Position numbers and translations under genes: made by a program
DNA from: Delphinapterus leucas
Lineage: Eukaryota > Chordata > Mammalia > Artiodactyla > Monodontidae
Length of the DNA stretch: 64,000 nucleotides
Direction: 5' to 3'
NCBI RefSeq assembly: GCF_002288925.2
Contig: NW_022098043.1
Coordinates: forward strand, 10,427,489 to 10,491,488
Notes under the pieces: generated by a model
What the model was told of the DNA's origin: nothing
The model's input: only the letters and a program-made list of their open reading frames with translations
Database searches by the model: none
Shown here: one piece after another, positions 48,554 to 62,717 of the stretch
Layout of the letters: each line of letters opens with the position of its first letter
Position numbering within the stretch: position 1 is the first letter of the stretch

Positions 48554-49054
48554 CCAGGCTCCCTCCCGCCCTTCTGCAGAGTCTCCTCCACCCAAGCTGT
48601 TTCCACCCAGTGCCCTCCCGACGCCTTCCAGGTATGCACAGCAGGGCAAAGGTCATATTGATCCCCTTCTTAAGGACAGCTGGTCCAGAACTAATCTTAA
48701 ATCATCGCAGCCTCACGCTGGAGCCTCGTGGCCGATTGGCCCAAGGGACAGTGGGGCTGGAGTTGAGCTGCAGGGCCTGGGTGGGACTGCATGGCAGCTG
48801 GTGAGGGTCGAAATCCAGCGAGGGCCTCGCCTGGGCCCCATCCTTCCCTTCGTCCGTCTGTCTCAAGCTCCTAGGACAGCTGTCAGCAGAAGGAAGCCTT
48901 CCAGCCAGCAAAGTGAGGGGACAGCAGACCTGCAATGCGGACACACACCCCACACCCACCAACACCACCGACTCTAAAGGAGCAGCTTGATTTTCCAAAC
49001 AAACCACATATACGGCAATAAGGACTTAAGTCAGGCAAACAATTACCACAATAA

Positions 49055-49290
49055 CCGATGCTCATCCAACACTTAGTATGTGCCAGGCACTGTGTGAAAC
49101 AGCCCTTTATATAAACCCTCCCATTGAGTCCTCTTGTAACTCTACACAGTACTGCTGTCATCCCATTTTACAGATGAAGTGACTGAGGCCCAGGAAGGCC
49201 CAGTGCCTTGTCCAAGGGTGCACAGCCTGGCAGGGCAAGGATCTCCCCAATCTGAAGCAGGCTGCCGGCAAGTCAGTCGCCTCCAAGGGA
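49055..49290 (+). mobile_element. MIR
   Basis: 'cttagtatgtgccaggcact gtg', 'catcccattttacagatgaa gtgactgagg'. Confidence 0.82.
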
Positions 49291-49761
49291 GTGGGGTGCC
49301 CAGCAGACCCGAGGTGGGCATGGCCGGGACAGGGACAGGGCCTCTGTCTTTGATGATGCCTCCCAATTCCTCCCCCTCTGGAAAGTTTCGTAGCCCTGGG
49401 AGGGGCCGCCTGGGGGCCCAGCTTTCACCAGCTCCTCAGGCCCTGCTGCCCACACCGCCTGCCCCAACAACCAGTAGCCACTTTGCTCCCACGGGCCTGT
49501 GGTTTCAGGGTCCTACGGCCTCTGGATCCTTCCTTAGAAGATTCTTCCTTGAAAACAACTCTTAGCTCACATCCTGCCTCCCACTTTCCTCGGCTGCCTT
49601 CTGCCTCTCCTGTCCCATTTCCCCCGCTGGCAGCATTGAGAATGTCTGCTGGCCAACAGGGAGCTCACAAAGCCTGCTCCTTCCCACCTCTTCCGCACTC
49701 CGCTTTCGGCTTCTTCATGTTTCTGGGCTCACTTTTCCCATATGGGGAACAGAGGGCAGGC

Positions 49762-50174
49762 TGTGTCTCCCCCATCAGACTAGAGGCCCCCAGGGAAGAG
49801 CTGTGTCTCCCCTAACAGACAGGAGGCCCCCCAAGGGCAGGGCTGAATCTCCCCCATCAGAATGGAGGTCCCCAAAAGTAGGGCTGAGTCTCCCCCATCA
49901 GACTAGAGGCCCTCTAAGGGCAGGGCTGGCTCTCCCCCATCAGACTGGAGGCACCCCAAGGACAGGTTGGATCTCCCCAATCAGACTAGAGGTCCCCAAG
50001 GGCAGAGCTGTGTCTCCCCATCAGACTGGAGGCCCCCTAAGGGCAGGGTTGGGTCTCCCCCATCAGACTGGAGATCCCCAGGGACAGGGCTGGCTCTCCC
50101 CCATCAGACTGGAGGCCCTCCAAGGGCAGGGTTGGGTCTCCCCCATCAGACTGGAGGCCCTCCAAGGGCAGGGC
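49762..50174. repeat. 41-bp minisatellite
   Basis: Ten units of about 40-43 bp built on 'tctcccccatcagactggag' plus 'gccccctaagggcagggctg'. The later units (50040-50174) are the most alike. The unit resembles the 'agactgtgagctcc...gagggcaggg' segment of the L2 3' end. Confidence 0.92.
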
Positions 50175-51930
50175 TGGGCCCGCTTCCCTCTCACCGCTGC
50201 CCTAAGCTGGGCCCCAGTGCTCGGCTGCTGGCTGAGTCAGAGCCTGTGCAGGCTGCCAGCCGAGAAAGCTGGGAGGTCACTGGGCCTGGCGTGGTGACAA
50301 TGCAGGGATGCTTGGGCAGGGGCTGCAGAGGGGCCTCATCCTTTTTCCTGACAAATGTCTTGAGACCCAGGTCAGTTGGGGACCTCAAAAGCCCTGGGGA
50401 GCCAGTCCCCACTACTCACCCTCCTCTCAGAAGGCCAAGAAGGTGACAGGCCCTTGAGGGAAGTGACAGGGCAGGGTCCGGGGCAGCAGGGAAGCCCCCA
50501 AACAAGAACCAGGGGCTGGGAAGGGAGTCTGTGGCCACAGCTGCTCAGGGCTCCCCGCCCCTACTCCAGCTCTGCCTGGGAGAAAGAGGACCAAGAAATC
50601 CAGAAACTGGAGTGGGGGAGGCAGCAGTGTCCTTCCTGCTGGCGTCTCCCCGGCCCCTCCCAGAGCCCACCCCCTCTGTCCAGGCCCAGCCCCGCCAGTG
50701 AGGTCAAAGGTCCTGGTCCTGTTCAAACAGCCCCTCAAGGGTGGCAGCCCAGGCGTCACCTTTAGCCCCCAGCCCTCTTCTCCTCAAAGGTTGATTATAG
50801 TTCAAAACCCAAATCCTCTGATTCTGCCCACGGCGCTGCCTCTCACCCCACCTCCCTTTCCAGCACCCACAAGAGCCACTAATCAAATATTTCCTGGCAC
50901 TGGCCAAGCATTATCTCACTCAGCGGCGAAAGGACCGCAGGGAAAGGATGCTTGTTCCCCTTTCACAGATGGGAAAACTCGTGTTCACAGACGGGGTCCC
51001 CCAAGGCCCCCGCAGGTGAGTGGGGGAACTGGAAGGCAGAGCCAGGCGTGCACAGCTCCGAACGCTGCACTCATGCTTCAGCAAAGATGGGAAAGTTAGC
51101 GCCGAGACCCTGAGGTTCAATCCCGGGTCTCAGAGCTCACCCACAGCTCCCTGGGCCTCAGTTTCTCCATCTGCCAAACCAGGACAGTGTCATCCGGGAC
51201 CCGGCCCCAATCCCCTGGGATCTTACAGTCGCCTGGCTGTTGAGTAGCTGATGTATGGCTGTACGAGAGAGGATAGAGCGGGCGAGAGAAGCCGTGGAGG
51301 CACGCGGGGGCCTGTCTGTTCTGACCCCAAGCCCACACCCACAGCTCCCCTCTGGGCCTGGTGGCCGCTCATTTCAAGTTGATAATCCAAACACATCAAA
51401 TAACGGCAAACTTCACCAAAATACCATTCAGGGAGCCACGCGGGCATGGGAAGAAGCCCCTGGGCCAGGCTCTCATCCCAGGGCTGAGGATCCAGCAGTG
51501 CTTGTGATGGGCCAAGGCAGGACCTAGCAGGCTCCATGTCCACACTGTTTAAAGAGCCCAGCGCCCAGGATGGCTGCGTTCACCCTGGCTATCCCCTCAG
51601 CACAGCTGGGTCCTGGGTACCAGTGGGAGCACAGGGACCCCAGCTCCACCTCCACAGGGAGCAGCAGACACAACGGAGGAGCTGTATCACTGCCCAGTGG
51701 GCTGGGGAGCCTCCCCCTCACAGCAGCCCCGAGGGTGCGTGTCGGGGCAGGGGGTGGGGCCCCACAGGGATCCTGGCCCCCTCTTGCTGCCCAGCAAACT
51801 CTGATGATCCCTGAGACGCGGCTGGGAGCCGAGAGCGGTGCCAGGTAGAATGCAAGAAGGTCTGCGAGGGTGTGCCCGGAGATGACCCCCCCAGGGCCTG
51901 GGCCCACCAGCCACAAGGCAGGGCCGGTAC

Positions 51931-52079
51931 CTGAGTTTGCAAGCTGGTGGCATCCAGGACAGTGACCCGGGGCCCACAGCTGGCCCACACGGTGTCCTCC
52001 AGGCTCAGCAGGGTGCGGACGGGCCCAGGTCCCACAGTCAGGCACACAGGCGGGCTCTCCAGGTCCCAGGGGATGCCTC
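51931..52079 (-). CDS. ARHGEF10L: ARHGEF10L internal coding exon
   Basis: A 149-bp exon (2 nt + 49 codons) encoding [40 protein letters not shown] and LDATSLQTQ. The acceptor is CCCTCCAG and the donor is GTACCG. The motif [18 protein letters not shown] is a propeller-blade repeat ('is it there / what value' strand pair). It ends at a codon boundary and joins Q|QSFEAHQ in the exon at 32211, across a 19.7-kb intron, the longest in the window. Confidence 0.92.
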
Positions 52080-52308
52080 CTGGAGGGAAAGCAAGGAGGC
52101 AGGTCAGCAGCAGGGGGTGGGGGATGGCAAACGGCTCAGAGGCCCGGGGCTGCTCAGCCCTCGGGAGCCACGGGCCACAGCGGCGGCCACGCCTGGCTCC
52201 GTGAGAGCTCTTGGCCCCTTTCTCTGCCCCTCACCCTCCCCAGTGGCATGGCAGCTGTTCCCATCTGCCTCTGTTTATGTTCCACCCGCTCTGGGGGCTG
52301 TACTCCCC

Positions 52309-52351
52309 ACTTCTCCCTCCCTCCCTTCCTCTCTCCCTTTCCCTCTCTTCT
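52309..52351. repeat. Pyrimidine tract
   Basis: Nearly pure C/T run on plus, therefore purine-rich in the ARHGEF10L transcript. Confidence 0.7.
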
Positions 52352-52364
52352 GTGCATTCATTCC

Positions 52365-52640
52365 ACACACACCTAGTAAGCACCTACTCCATGCCAGGGC
52401 CTGTAATGGGTGCTGTGAAGACAGAAATAAATCAGACACAGACCCTGCCCTCAAGAAAATCCCTGCTGGATGGAGAAAACAAAGGGTTAAACAGCAGTTA
52501 CCATATGAAGTGCTAAGCCCAAGTGGCCAGGCGTGCACAGAGGGCCTTGAGAGCTGTTAAGATGGAAGGAACCAACTCTGCACAGGAGAATTCCAGGGAG
52601 GCTTCCCCGAAGAGGCAGCATCCACAGAGCCCTGCCAAGA
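52365..52640 (-). mobile_element. L2 fragment
   Basis: 'agtaagcacctactccatgc cagggcc', 'tgaagacagaaataaatcag' and 'aattccagggaggcttcccc' form a reverse L2. Confidence 0.65.
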
Positions 52641-53599
52641 AGGTGGCACATGGTGGGGAGTGTCCTGGCCCTCGTTCTGCTAGCAGCTAACTAAGGACCT
52701 TGAGTGCGCCTCTCTACTTCTCAAGGCCTCAGTTTTCCCACCTGTAAAATGGGGAGGGTGCTGCGAATAAGACTGTCTCTGAGGACATTTCTGACACCGT
52801 AACTTATTGAAAATGAGTCTTGCCTTCTCACACATCTTCTCGCCTACTCCAAGGCACTCTGTCACCTCTACCAAGATCTCTGATGACCTTCCTCCTCCAG
52901 AGATGCCACCACCCCAGGTACGGAAGGAGGAAGTCCTGAGAGGCCATCAGTCCCCAGCCCACCATCCCTGAAGACAGGCAGATGAAGGGATCTGGCCCAG
53001 CACTGAACGAGGCTCTCTCCCACCACCCTAAGGGATGCTCGGCTCACCCAAGAACATGCCAAGGATCTTCCCTGGCATGAGAGCGGTGCCCACGGAGACT
53101 GGTTTTTCTCTGAAGCTACACCCGATGCCATACAGAACCCCAGAGGCTGTCCTGTCTGCCAGGGTGCCAGATGGGACAGGAGGGTTGAGCAGGAAGTGGG
53201 GCACACCTCTGAGATAGCGTCAGCAGTGGGAGGCAGGACAGAGCCTGCCACTGGCTTGTCAGTGCCCAGCCACTCCCGTCCCCCCTCCACAGGGTCCCTG
53301 GAAGGGGTGCAAAGCAGCCCCGGCACAGGCCCTCCCTCTGAGCCAGCTGCTGGGTGGTGCGATGGAGCACAGCTGTCTGCAGAGCTGGAGGGCTGCGGCA
53401 GGAGGACCCATGGAAGACAGACCAGATTCCCCCACCAGCACGCTCCCCTCCCCTTCCTGTCAAGCGTGTTCTCCTCTCCCCTTCAGCCCTTCTTAAACTT
53501 GGCAGACTCCCAGCTCAGCTAAGAGTTGGAAAATACGCCCCCCAGCCCCCGCCCAACCAACACACATCCAGTTCTTTCCAGCCCATGAATAGGAGCATG

Positions 53600-53800
53600 T
53601 GGGAAGCTGCGGCCTCTCAACCTCTGCATTAACTTGGATGGGTGATGGTGATGTCACCTCTCTGAACCTTAGTTTCCCCATCTGTAAAGTGGGCATGATA
53701 ACCGTGCCTACACCTCACCGGATGTTGGAGGGATCAAATTAAATGTGTAGAATGTTTAGCACAGGGTGGGCACCCAGTGAGGAGCGTTGACAGCTGTTGC
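53600..53800 (-). mobile_element. MIR
   Basis: 'gaaccttagtttccccatct gtaaagtgggcatgataacc'. Confidence 0.78.
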
Positions 53801-53809
53801 CACATTCTG

Positions 53810-53985
53810 TTACACGTGGGCATGCCAGGCACTCTTTTCATGAATTATTTCATTACCTCCCACCAGCCTATGTGGAAGATTCTATTCTTATCCCTGTTTT
53901 ACAACTGAGGAAACTGAGACCCAGAGTTTAGAGAACCAGTCCGAATCACACAGCTCGACGGGACCCGCTGCTCATTAGCTCTGCT
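53810..53985 (+). mobile_element. MIR
   Basis: 'tcatgaattatttcattacc', 'tatccctgttttacaactga ggaaactgagac'. Confidence 0.7.
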
Positions 53986-55189
53986 TGTTGGCTGTCTTTT
54001 GACACAACACGAGAGCCCGCGGAAGGGCACTGATGCGACGGCAGACACCCAGGGAGCCCAGAGCTTGCACAGAGCCACCCAAGGAGGGTGGACCAAGCAG
54101 GGTTGGAACTCGGCTAACTCTGGTCCTGGCCTCCTTCCCCAGTCCCTGCTGCCCTCTCAGGTTCCAAGGGTTTCCAAAGATCTCTGGGGAGAGTGACCAT
54201 GACGCAACCACGCCTCCACAAAGGACGCTGACCCCCATCGGGCCACCAGAGCCACAAAAATACGAGGCTTTGCGCGCCCTCCAGCGGCCAGAGGTGAGTA
54301 TTGCTTGTGGCCAGAAGCTGGAGCTCCCGCCACTAAGGCTAAGGTGGGGGCTGAGACCCCTGCCAGGAAGGAAGCAGCTGGGATACTGGAACCACACCCC
54401 CAAAACGGAAATGCGAGCTCTGCTCCGTGGGCAGTGATGACCAGCAGAGCCCGTGCACCCTCTACTCTGTACCTTCCTGGAATAGTACAGCTGCCTGGGG
54501 TAGGGGGTAGCACCTGCTACCCTTGAGGGTCACAAGTGCACTGACCACTCCTCTGCCTGCTGGGCATCTCTCCTGAAACCAGGAGAGAAGGATTAACTGA
54601 TAAAATAATACCGATATCATTATATCAAAAAGGACACAGGACAGGAGTCCCTGATCCGAAGGCCCATGGCGGGACCCTAAACAAGAGGTTTCCCCTTGCT
54701 GGGACTCAGTTTTCCAATCTGCACCCCAAGGGGACAGACCTCTGACCTCTAAGGTTCTTCCCAGCCTCCACAGGCCACAAGTCTAAGACTTTAAACATAA
54801 TCATTGTGAGCTCTGGGCAGGGCTAGAGCCCTACCCACCCCAAGCCTGCTGGGGGATCCATCCCTCCACCTGCTCCCTGCCCACCAGTGGCTCTAGGTAC
54901 ACATGCTCCAGAACACACATGCACACCTACAAATTCACACCCGCCCCCTGCAAGACAGCCCATTCGTGAGGGCTGGGCCCGGCATCAGCTCTCACGCCAG
55001 ATGAACGGAGATGAAGCCCCTGTCTCAGCAAAAGCAACTTCAAGAGGCAGGAGTCCCTCCTCCCCCAGGCTGCAGGGGAGAAAGCCCAGCAGGTGTCCTT
55101 GGGGGTCCAGATGGAGCCGGAGCCAGAAGTTAGGATACAGAGTGCAAGTCGTTGAGATCGAGGGGGACCCAAAAGGCAGCCAGTACCCC

Positions 55190-55430
55190 GGAATTAATAA
55201 CAACAGTAACAGTGATGATGGTGGAAAGGTAACAGGCATGAGTCTCTGTGCCCAGGCTCCGTTCTGGGCACTTGTGTGACTGACCGCACCTGGCCTTCAC
55301 AACCACCCGCCGCAGTGGGGCTGAATTCATCCCCATTTTACAGGTGGGGAAACTGAGGCTCCAAGAGAAGCAGCAGCAACAGGCCCAATCTCTCACAGCA
55401 GGGACCCAATCCCGACAGCCTGACCACGTC
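55190..55430 (+). mobile_element. MIR
   Basis: 'tcatccccattttacaggtg gggaaactgaggct' with both arms. Confidence 0.78.
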
Positions 55431-56639
55431 CCAGACCATCATTCACCCATTCCATCGTCTGGTCCCTCCGGGGGGTGACCCTGGCCCACGTCCCCAGCAT
55501 CTAACCAGGGACATTCCCACACCCCAACCCAGGCCCGGTCACGCTCCTGCCTCTGCTCGGAGCCGGGGGTGGTGGCGGACAGAGGGGGTCCAGGCAGCCC
55601 CGCCCAAACACAGGATGGGCAGGGGCAGGGGTCGCCTGGCTCATGTCCCGGCGCAGTACCAGCCACCTCGTGGGCACTGAACGTGTATTTGCTGAGTGAG
55701 TGAATGAACGAATGAGGGAATGAATGCTGATAAGAGGAGGCTCCTGGGGGCAGCAGACTGACTGCCACGGCCACACTGCCATGGAGTCGGATTCTCCATC
55801 TGTCACCTGGAGCTTGGACTCCAAGGCCCCCCCAGCTCTGACAGCCCAGGACTCCAAGTGGCCTGGTGACCTTAGAATCTTCACAGTTACCTCACAGCTG
55901 CTGGTTCCACAGGACCTCCAGGACTCAGCAGGTCCCCAGGTTGGTTTCTACCTGTTTCACCCAGTATTTCTGGTCCTGCCCTTCTCCAATGAGCCAAAGC
56001 TGGGCCAGGGATGCCAGCTTTATCTGGTCTTGGTCTTAGCCAGACCCAGGCAAGACGGCAAACCTGTCACATGGACACTGACAGATATCTCACCAGTATC
56101 TGCTCCACGCCCAGAATAAGGGTCTGGATTATTCAAAATCCCCATGGGGCACCAGAGGTGGGTTCTGCGGGCCCAAGGCCAGAGGCTGGCCCGGGAGCAG
56201 CTCCCAGCTCCAGCTTCGGGGCTGGGACGGAGTGGGGGTATCTGAGGGGTATCCGAGGCCCCACGGCTGGGTCATGGGCCAGGCTGGTGATTCCAGACCC
56301 AGCCACATGCAGCCCAGATGAAAGGCGTGTGGTCCTGAGAGCCCCCCTTCCTGCCCTGGCCACCTCTGGAGGACACCATAGGAAGGGGAGGCGCCAGGCC
56401 AAGGTCTCTCCCAGAGGCCTCCCTGGCCAAAGCCAAACCAAAAGCCAGAGGGTGGGCTCCCATGGACAGAGTGACCCAGACTCCCCTACCCGGCTGGCTG
56501 TGGCAGCCTCCCAGACAGCCTGCCTACGTCCACTCCATCCACCAGCCACAGTGCTCGGCCACTCCCAACACTTCCCTCCACTTCCCATCGACCGAGACAA
56601 ACCCCAGGCCCACAGGGTCCAGTCCATCTACTCCCAGAC

Positions 56640-57065
56640 CCTGCCTGGTGCTGCTTCCCACTCCGGCTACTGTCCAGCAAGACAGCCTCCCCACCAGACC
56701 AAACGCTCTCCTGCTTCCAGGTCTCTGCACATGCACTTCCCTCGGTGAGAACACTGTTCCCCCAACCCTCCACTGGCCTGGCCGCTTCTCCTTCTTCAGG
56801 TCTCACCTTCAGGATCTCACTCCTTAGAAAGGCCTTCACCAACCAGCCCACCCCACGCACAGGAGGTCAGGCTCTCACCCGACACCCTCTTCCTCCCCTT
56901 AGGACCCTCAGCACGATGAGTAATTGTAAGCTTCCTGCCTGTTCATTTGACTCATCTATACATTAAACTTGTCTCCCTCTATAAACTGTGAGGGTGGGCT
57001 CACATCTGGTTTGCTGGCCACCATATCCATGGTGCACAGTAGGTGCTCAGTAAATACTTGGGGGA
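56640..57065 (+). mobile_element. L2 3' fragment
   Basis: 'ctctgcacatgcacttccct', 'gaaaggccttcaccaaccag', 'aaactgtgagggtgggctca' and 'gcacagtaggtgctcagtaa' give the L2 3' end. Confidence 0.7.
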
Positions 57066-57314
57066 CAAATGTTTGCAAGGTGGGACAGCTAGTGGAGCAT
57101 CTCAACCTCCTCCTCTAGGCAAGAGAGCACCCAGCCAGCCCTGGAGGGAGGATACTTAGGTTCAGGTCTCGGCTCACCTGTGGGACTCTAGGCAGTCCCT
57201 TCCCACCCAGAATATGAGGGTGTGGCATCTGATGGTCCCCAATGGCTCTTTTGGTTCTGACGAACCACCAGGCTCCAATCCCAGGCTGAAAGCCAATGCT
57301 TAGACCCCATCCCC

Positions 57315-57745
57315 CTATGGGTTGAATTGTGTCCCCCAAAATTCAGTCATTGAAGTCTTAACCCCTAGTGCCTCAGAACGTGACCTTGGTTGGCAACAGG
57401 GTTGTTGCAGTTGTAATTGGTTAAGACGAGGTCATATTGGAGGAGGGTGGGCCCCTAATCCAATATGACTGGGGTTCTTATTCCAAAGGGCTATTTGGAC
57501 ACAGGCTCACCCAAAGAGAATACCACATGAAGATGGGGGATATGGTGCCACAAGCCAAGGAACTACCCAAAGCTGGGAGAGAGGTCTGGAACAGATCCTT
57601 CCCCAGCGCATTCCGAGGGAGCACGGCCCTGCTGACACCTTGATCTTGAACTTCCAGCCTCCAGAATGTGAAACAATACATTACACTGTATAAACCACTC
57701 AGTTTGTGGTACATTGTCATGGCAGCCCCAGCAAAACGATACACC
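57315..57745 (+). mobile_element. MaLR-like LTR or related repeat
   Basis: 'atgggttgaattgtgtcccc', 'gggcccctaatccaatatga', 'caccttgatcttgaacttcc' and 'ggcagccccagcaaaacgat' form a complete-looking old repeat. The family assignment is uncertain and it has no coding sequence. Confidence 0.6.
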
Positions 57746-58063
57746 CCCTCGCCTCCTCCCAACCCGGACGCCCAAACTAATGAGTCAGGAACCAAGACGG
57801 AAAGGGCTGGAGGCAGCCAACTGGCGGCTGAGAAGCCAGCGCGGGCAGGGCAGGGCTCCCAGCCTCCCGTGGGAGCCAGAGGGTAAAAGTCCCCTGAGAA
57901 CCCCTGATCTAGATCTCCGAAAATCTGAGCCCATATTGACATTCACACGCACAGTCTGTCTGATGGTGAGAGGGATTTTTTCCCCCTCCCTCTACCCCCT
58001 TTAATTAAAAACTATAAACGCCTTATTGAAAGCTAATTTAAAATACCAACACAGTGCCAAGTG

Positions 58064-58087
58064 GCAAAAAAAAAAAAAAAAAAAAAA
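58064..58087. repeat. Poly-A run
   Basis: 23-24 A residues with no recognised retroposon body to the left. Confidence 0.85.
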
Positions 58088-58484
58088 GCTCAGTACAAAT
58101 ATCCGGTTATAATCCTGCAACAGGCTGTGATGACGCAGCAATTAGAGGCGCGTGGGAGGGGGAGGGAGGCTGAGGCTTCGGCACATCAGCTATCTCTGGA
58201 GGTGCTGGGGGCAGCTCTCTGCTCTGCCCAGCCCTTGCCATTGGACTGGGAGCTGAACGAGTCACAAGGGGACAGGGGACCACAGCACTCGTGTCCCTCC
58301 CCGAGTCTCAGGATCAGCATCCGTAAAGGGGAGGCAGTTCTCAAGGGTCGTGGCGAGAATTAAGATAACGCGCCTGCATAAGCATTTCACCGCATCCCGG
58401 CACACGGCAGCTCCAACGCTCTCAGCCTTGCTCTCCAGACGTTATTATCTGTGCCGTCGATGACTTAATAAAATAACGGAGATT

Positions 58485-58710
58485 GAAATGCCTCACCCCA
58501 CTGGGCACTCGCTGTGCCAGGTCCTATGCTTTGCCTTCACTGAATCTTTTACCCCACAGGTACCCATGAGCTGTGGGTGTTACCATGATTCCCATTTTAC
58601 AGATGAGGAGACTGAGGCACAGAGGAGAAGCTGCTCGCCCATGGACACATCTGTCATCAGGGCAGAGCGTGGACATGAAGCCACATCTATCTGAGCCCAG
58701 AGACCCTGCT
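58485..58710 (+). mobile_element. MIR
   Basis: 'ctcgctgtgccaggtcctat', 'ttcccattttacagatgagg agactgaggcac'. Confidence 0.8.
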
Positions 58711-58886
58711 CTCATCCAGCAGAGTTTCCCGCCAATGGGCTGAGCTGCCTGTATGGTAGTGAGCACCCCGTTCCTGTGGGGATCAGGGATCTCCAATCTC
58801 CCCAGCACTTCGATTCCCCGATTTTTTTCTGAGCTGCCTCCCTGGCCTGCCTCCCATAGACGCTCTGGTACAGGATGTGGCTCTCA

Positions 58887-60726
<1,840 letters not shown>

Positions 60727-60953
60727 CTGCCATCCTGGAGCCCGAGGCAGACGGTGGGGTGCACTCCAGCCGAGGCGTCAGCAGCCGAGCACTTCTTGTC
60801 TCCGTCTCTGCTCTCCTCCTCCTCCGGCTCCGGAATGTACTCCATGCAGAGCACAGGGGCCACCAGCGGGAAGGACTTGACCGTGCGGGGCGTGGGCCGG
60901 TTCAGGGAGAAGATCTCGATCTGGCCCCCTGCACCTTCCTGCCCGCCCCCGAC
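60727..60953 (-). CDS. ARHGEF10L: ARHGEF10L internal coding exon
   Basis: A 227-bp exon (75 codons plus 2 nt) starting [20 protein letters not shown] and ending CLGLQDG plus AG of a split Ser codon. The acceptor is CCCCAG and the donor is GTTAGA, a weaker form of GTRAGT. The peptide looks like propeller strands interrupted by an acidic, charged loop ([13 protein letters not shown]) that is likely to be surface exposed. The loop is the part I would expect to vary between species; the flanking strands match ARHGEF10L as I remember it. It splices to the exon at 59088, completing AG|C as Ser before ILVYSS. Confidence 0.92.
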
Positions 60954-62630
60954 CTGGGGCAGAGACCCAGAGAGGCCATCAGGTGAGAACCATGAGAGTA
61001 AAGGCAGAGCTCAGCCCCTGCCTCCCAGGGACCCGTCCCGAACTTCTACTTGCCACTGGGGTTAGGTATCAAGAGAAACGTCCCCCCTCCTGCCCACACA
61101 TATCCTGCTGTCATTGAAGGTCGCTCGGTCCCAGCTGCCATGGCAACAAGTCAGATTCAGGGCCCAAAGGAAATCAGGTAAAGAACTAAGGTGGACTAGA
61201 TACCCGGTCAGCTTTCTATTTCCTCATCTCCAGGGTAAATTTCAACCAACAAATAGTGAGCATACACTCTGCGCTTTAAAATGTCCTTCTCTGTCCTGTT
61301 CACTGTTCTACCTCTGTGTCTAGCACATGGCAGGCACTCATTATATACTTGCTGAGTGGACGGATGGACGGATGGGTGGATGGAAGGATAATGGATGGAT
61401 GGATGGATGGATGGATGGAAGGATAATGGATGGATGGATGGATGGATGGATGGATGGAAGGATAATGGATGGATGGATGGATAGATGGATGGAAGGATAA
61501 TGGATGGATGGATGGAAGGATAATGGATGGATGGATGGATGGATGAAAGGATAATGGATGGATGGATGGATAGATGGATGGAAGGATAATGGATGGATGG
61601 ATGGATGGATGGAAGGATAATGGATGGATGGATGGATGGATGGATGGATGGAAGGATAATGGATGGATGGATGGATGGATGGATGGAAGGATAATGGATG
61701 GATGGATGGATGGATGGATGGAAGGATAATGGATGGATGGATGAAAGGATAATGGATGGATGGATGGAAGGATGGATGGATGGAAGGATAATGGATGGGT
61801 GGATGGATAGATGGATGGAAGGATAATGGATAGATGGATGGATGGATGGAAGGATAATGGATGGATGGATGGATGGATGGATGGATGGAAGGATAATGGA
61901 TGGATGGATGGATGGACGAAAGGATAATGGATGGATGGATGGATGGATGGATGGATGGATGGATGGAAGGATAATGGATGGATGGGTGGATGGATGGATG
62001 CATCATGTGCTAGATGCTGAGGAAACAGTGAAGGACAAATCACCCTCAGAAGGGACATTTGGGCTGAACTCTGAGTTCAGAGTTTCCCTGCTTAAGTACC
62101 TGGAGACAGGAATAAGCAAGAGGAAGTAGAGGATGACCAGAGGGGTGGTGAGGCTGGAACCTCAGGGAATCTATGGGAGGCCACCATCTGCACACCAGGA
62201 GCATGGGGGGTGGGGAACACCTATTTGAATCGAGGGAGGCTCTGCCAGGAACCCCAGGGGCAGAAAGGTGGGCTGGGATCTCCATGAGAGATGGGCGGCC
62301 CTGCCCCCTGACTCCTGGAGTGAAGACCCTGCCATCCACATACTCCACACAGCTTCCCGTTCATTTCCATCATGGCACCAAGGCCACTTCGAAGCTCAGA
62401 AATAAGTGAGCTTATTTGTCCCTTGGTTTTCTATTGTCCCTGGTGAGGTCACACCTGCCAACTCTGAGCACAGAGCCTGGCACAGAAGTTCCCAGGAAGA
62501 CCTTGCTGGATGAAGGTGCAGAAAATGGGGGCCACAGGCAGGCAGCTTTCTCCAGCACCCACCCCGGGTGCCACCCTCCCTGCTCATGCCCTGAGGCCAG
62601 AATCCCTGGCTGGGCCTGGGGGTTACTCAC
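60954..62630 (-). other. ARHGEF10L: ARHGEF10L intron with GGAT array
   Basis: GT-AG intron, largely occupied by the GGAT/TGGA array (61356-62000), which directly follows an L2-like 3' end. The remainder is unique or unrecognised. Confidence 0.85.
61356..62000. repeat. (GGAT)n tetranucleotide array with regular interruptions
   Basis: About 645 bp of TGGA repeats broken by 18 'ataatgg' interruptions, mostly as AAGGATAATGG at 24-48-bp spacing. The minus strand reads as a long open HPSI/PLSF frame, which follows from the period and is not a gene. It begins directly after an L2-like 3' end (about 61290-61355). Confidence 0.95.
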
Positions 62631-62717
62631 CCAGAGGTAGCCCTGTGGAAGGGAGGTGCTGACAGCCGAGAAGCCCAGCAGGGGACAGCTGACAGGGCTG
62701 TGGATCAGGGCCCCAAG
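62631..62717 (-). CDS. ARHGEF10L: ARHGEF10L internal coding exon (most 5' exon in window)
   Basis: An 87-bp phase-0 exon encoding 29 residues that begin [20 protein letters not shown] and end QGYLW. On the minus strand it is preceded by a CTCTGCAG acceptor and followed by a GTGAGT donor. From memory it matches the C-terminal half of ARHGEF10L, a RhoGEF that exchanges GDP for GTP on Rho-family GTPases. This segment belongs to the C-terminal WD40-like region, not to the catalytic DH domain. It joins in frame to the next exon (60953 downward), giving YLW-VGGG across the junction. Exons further 5' lie beyond position 64000. Confidence 0.9.

Noticed and set aside
49803..50446. Plus-strand open frames of 159-164 codons over the minisatellite
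   Set aside because: The open frames come from the repeat unit, which lacks stop codons in these frames. No splice, start or homology evidence, and it is antisense in an intron.
61300..62058. Long minus-strand open frame (252 codons) of HPSIHPS repeats
   Set aside because: It is the translation of a tetranucleotide array. The period of 12 nt keeps the frame open without selection.
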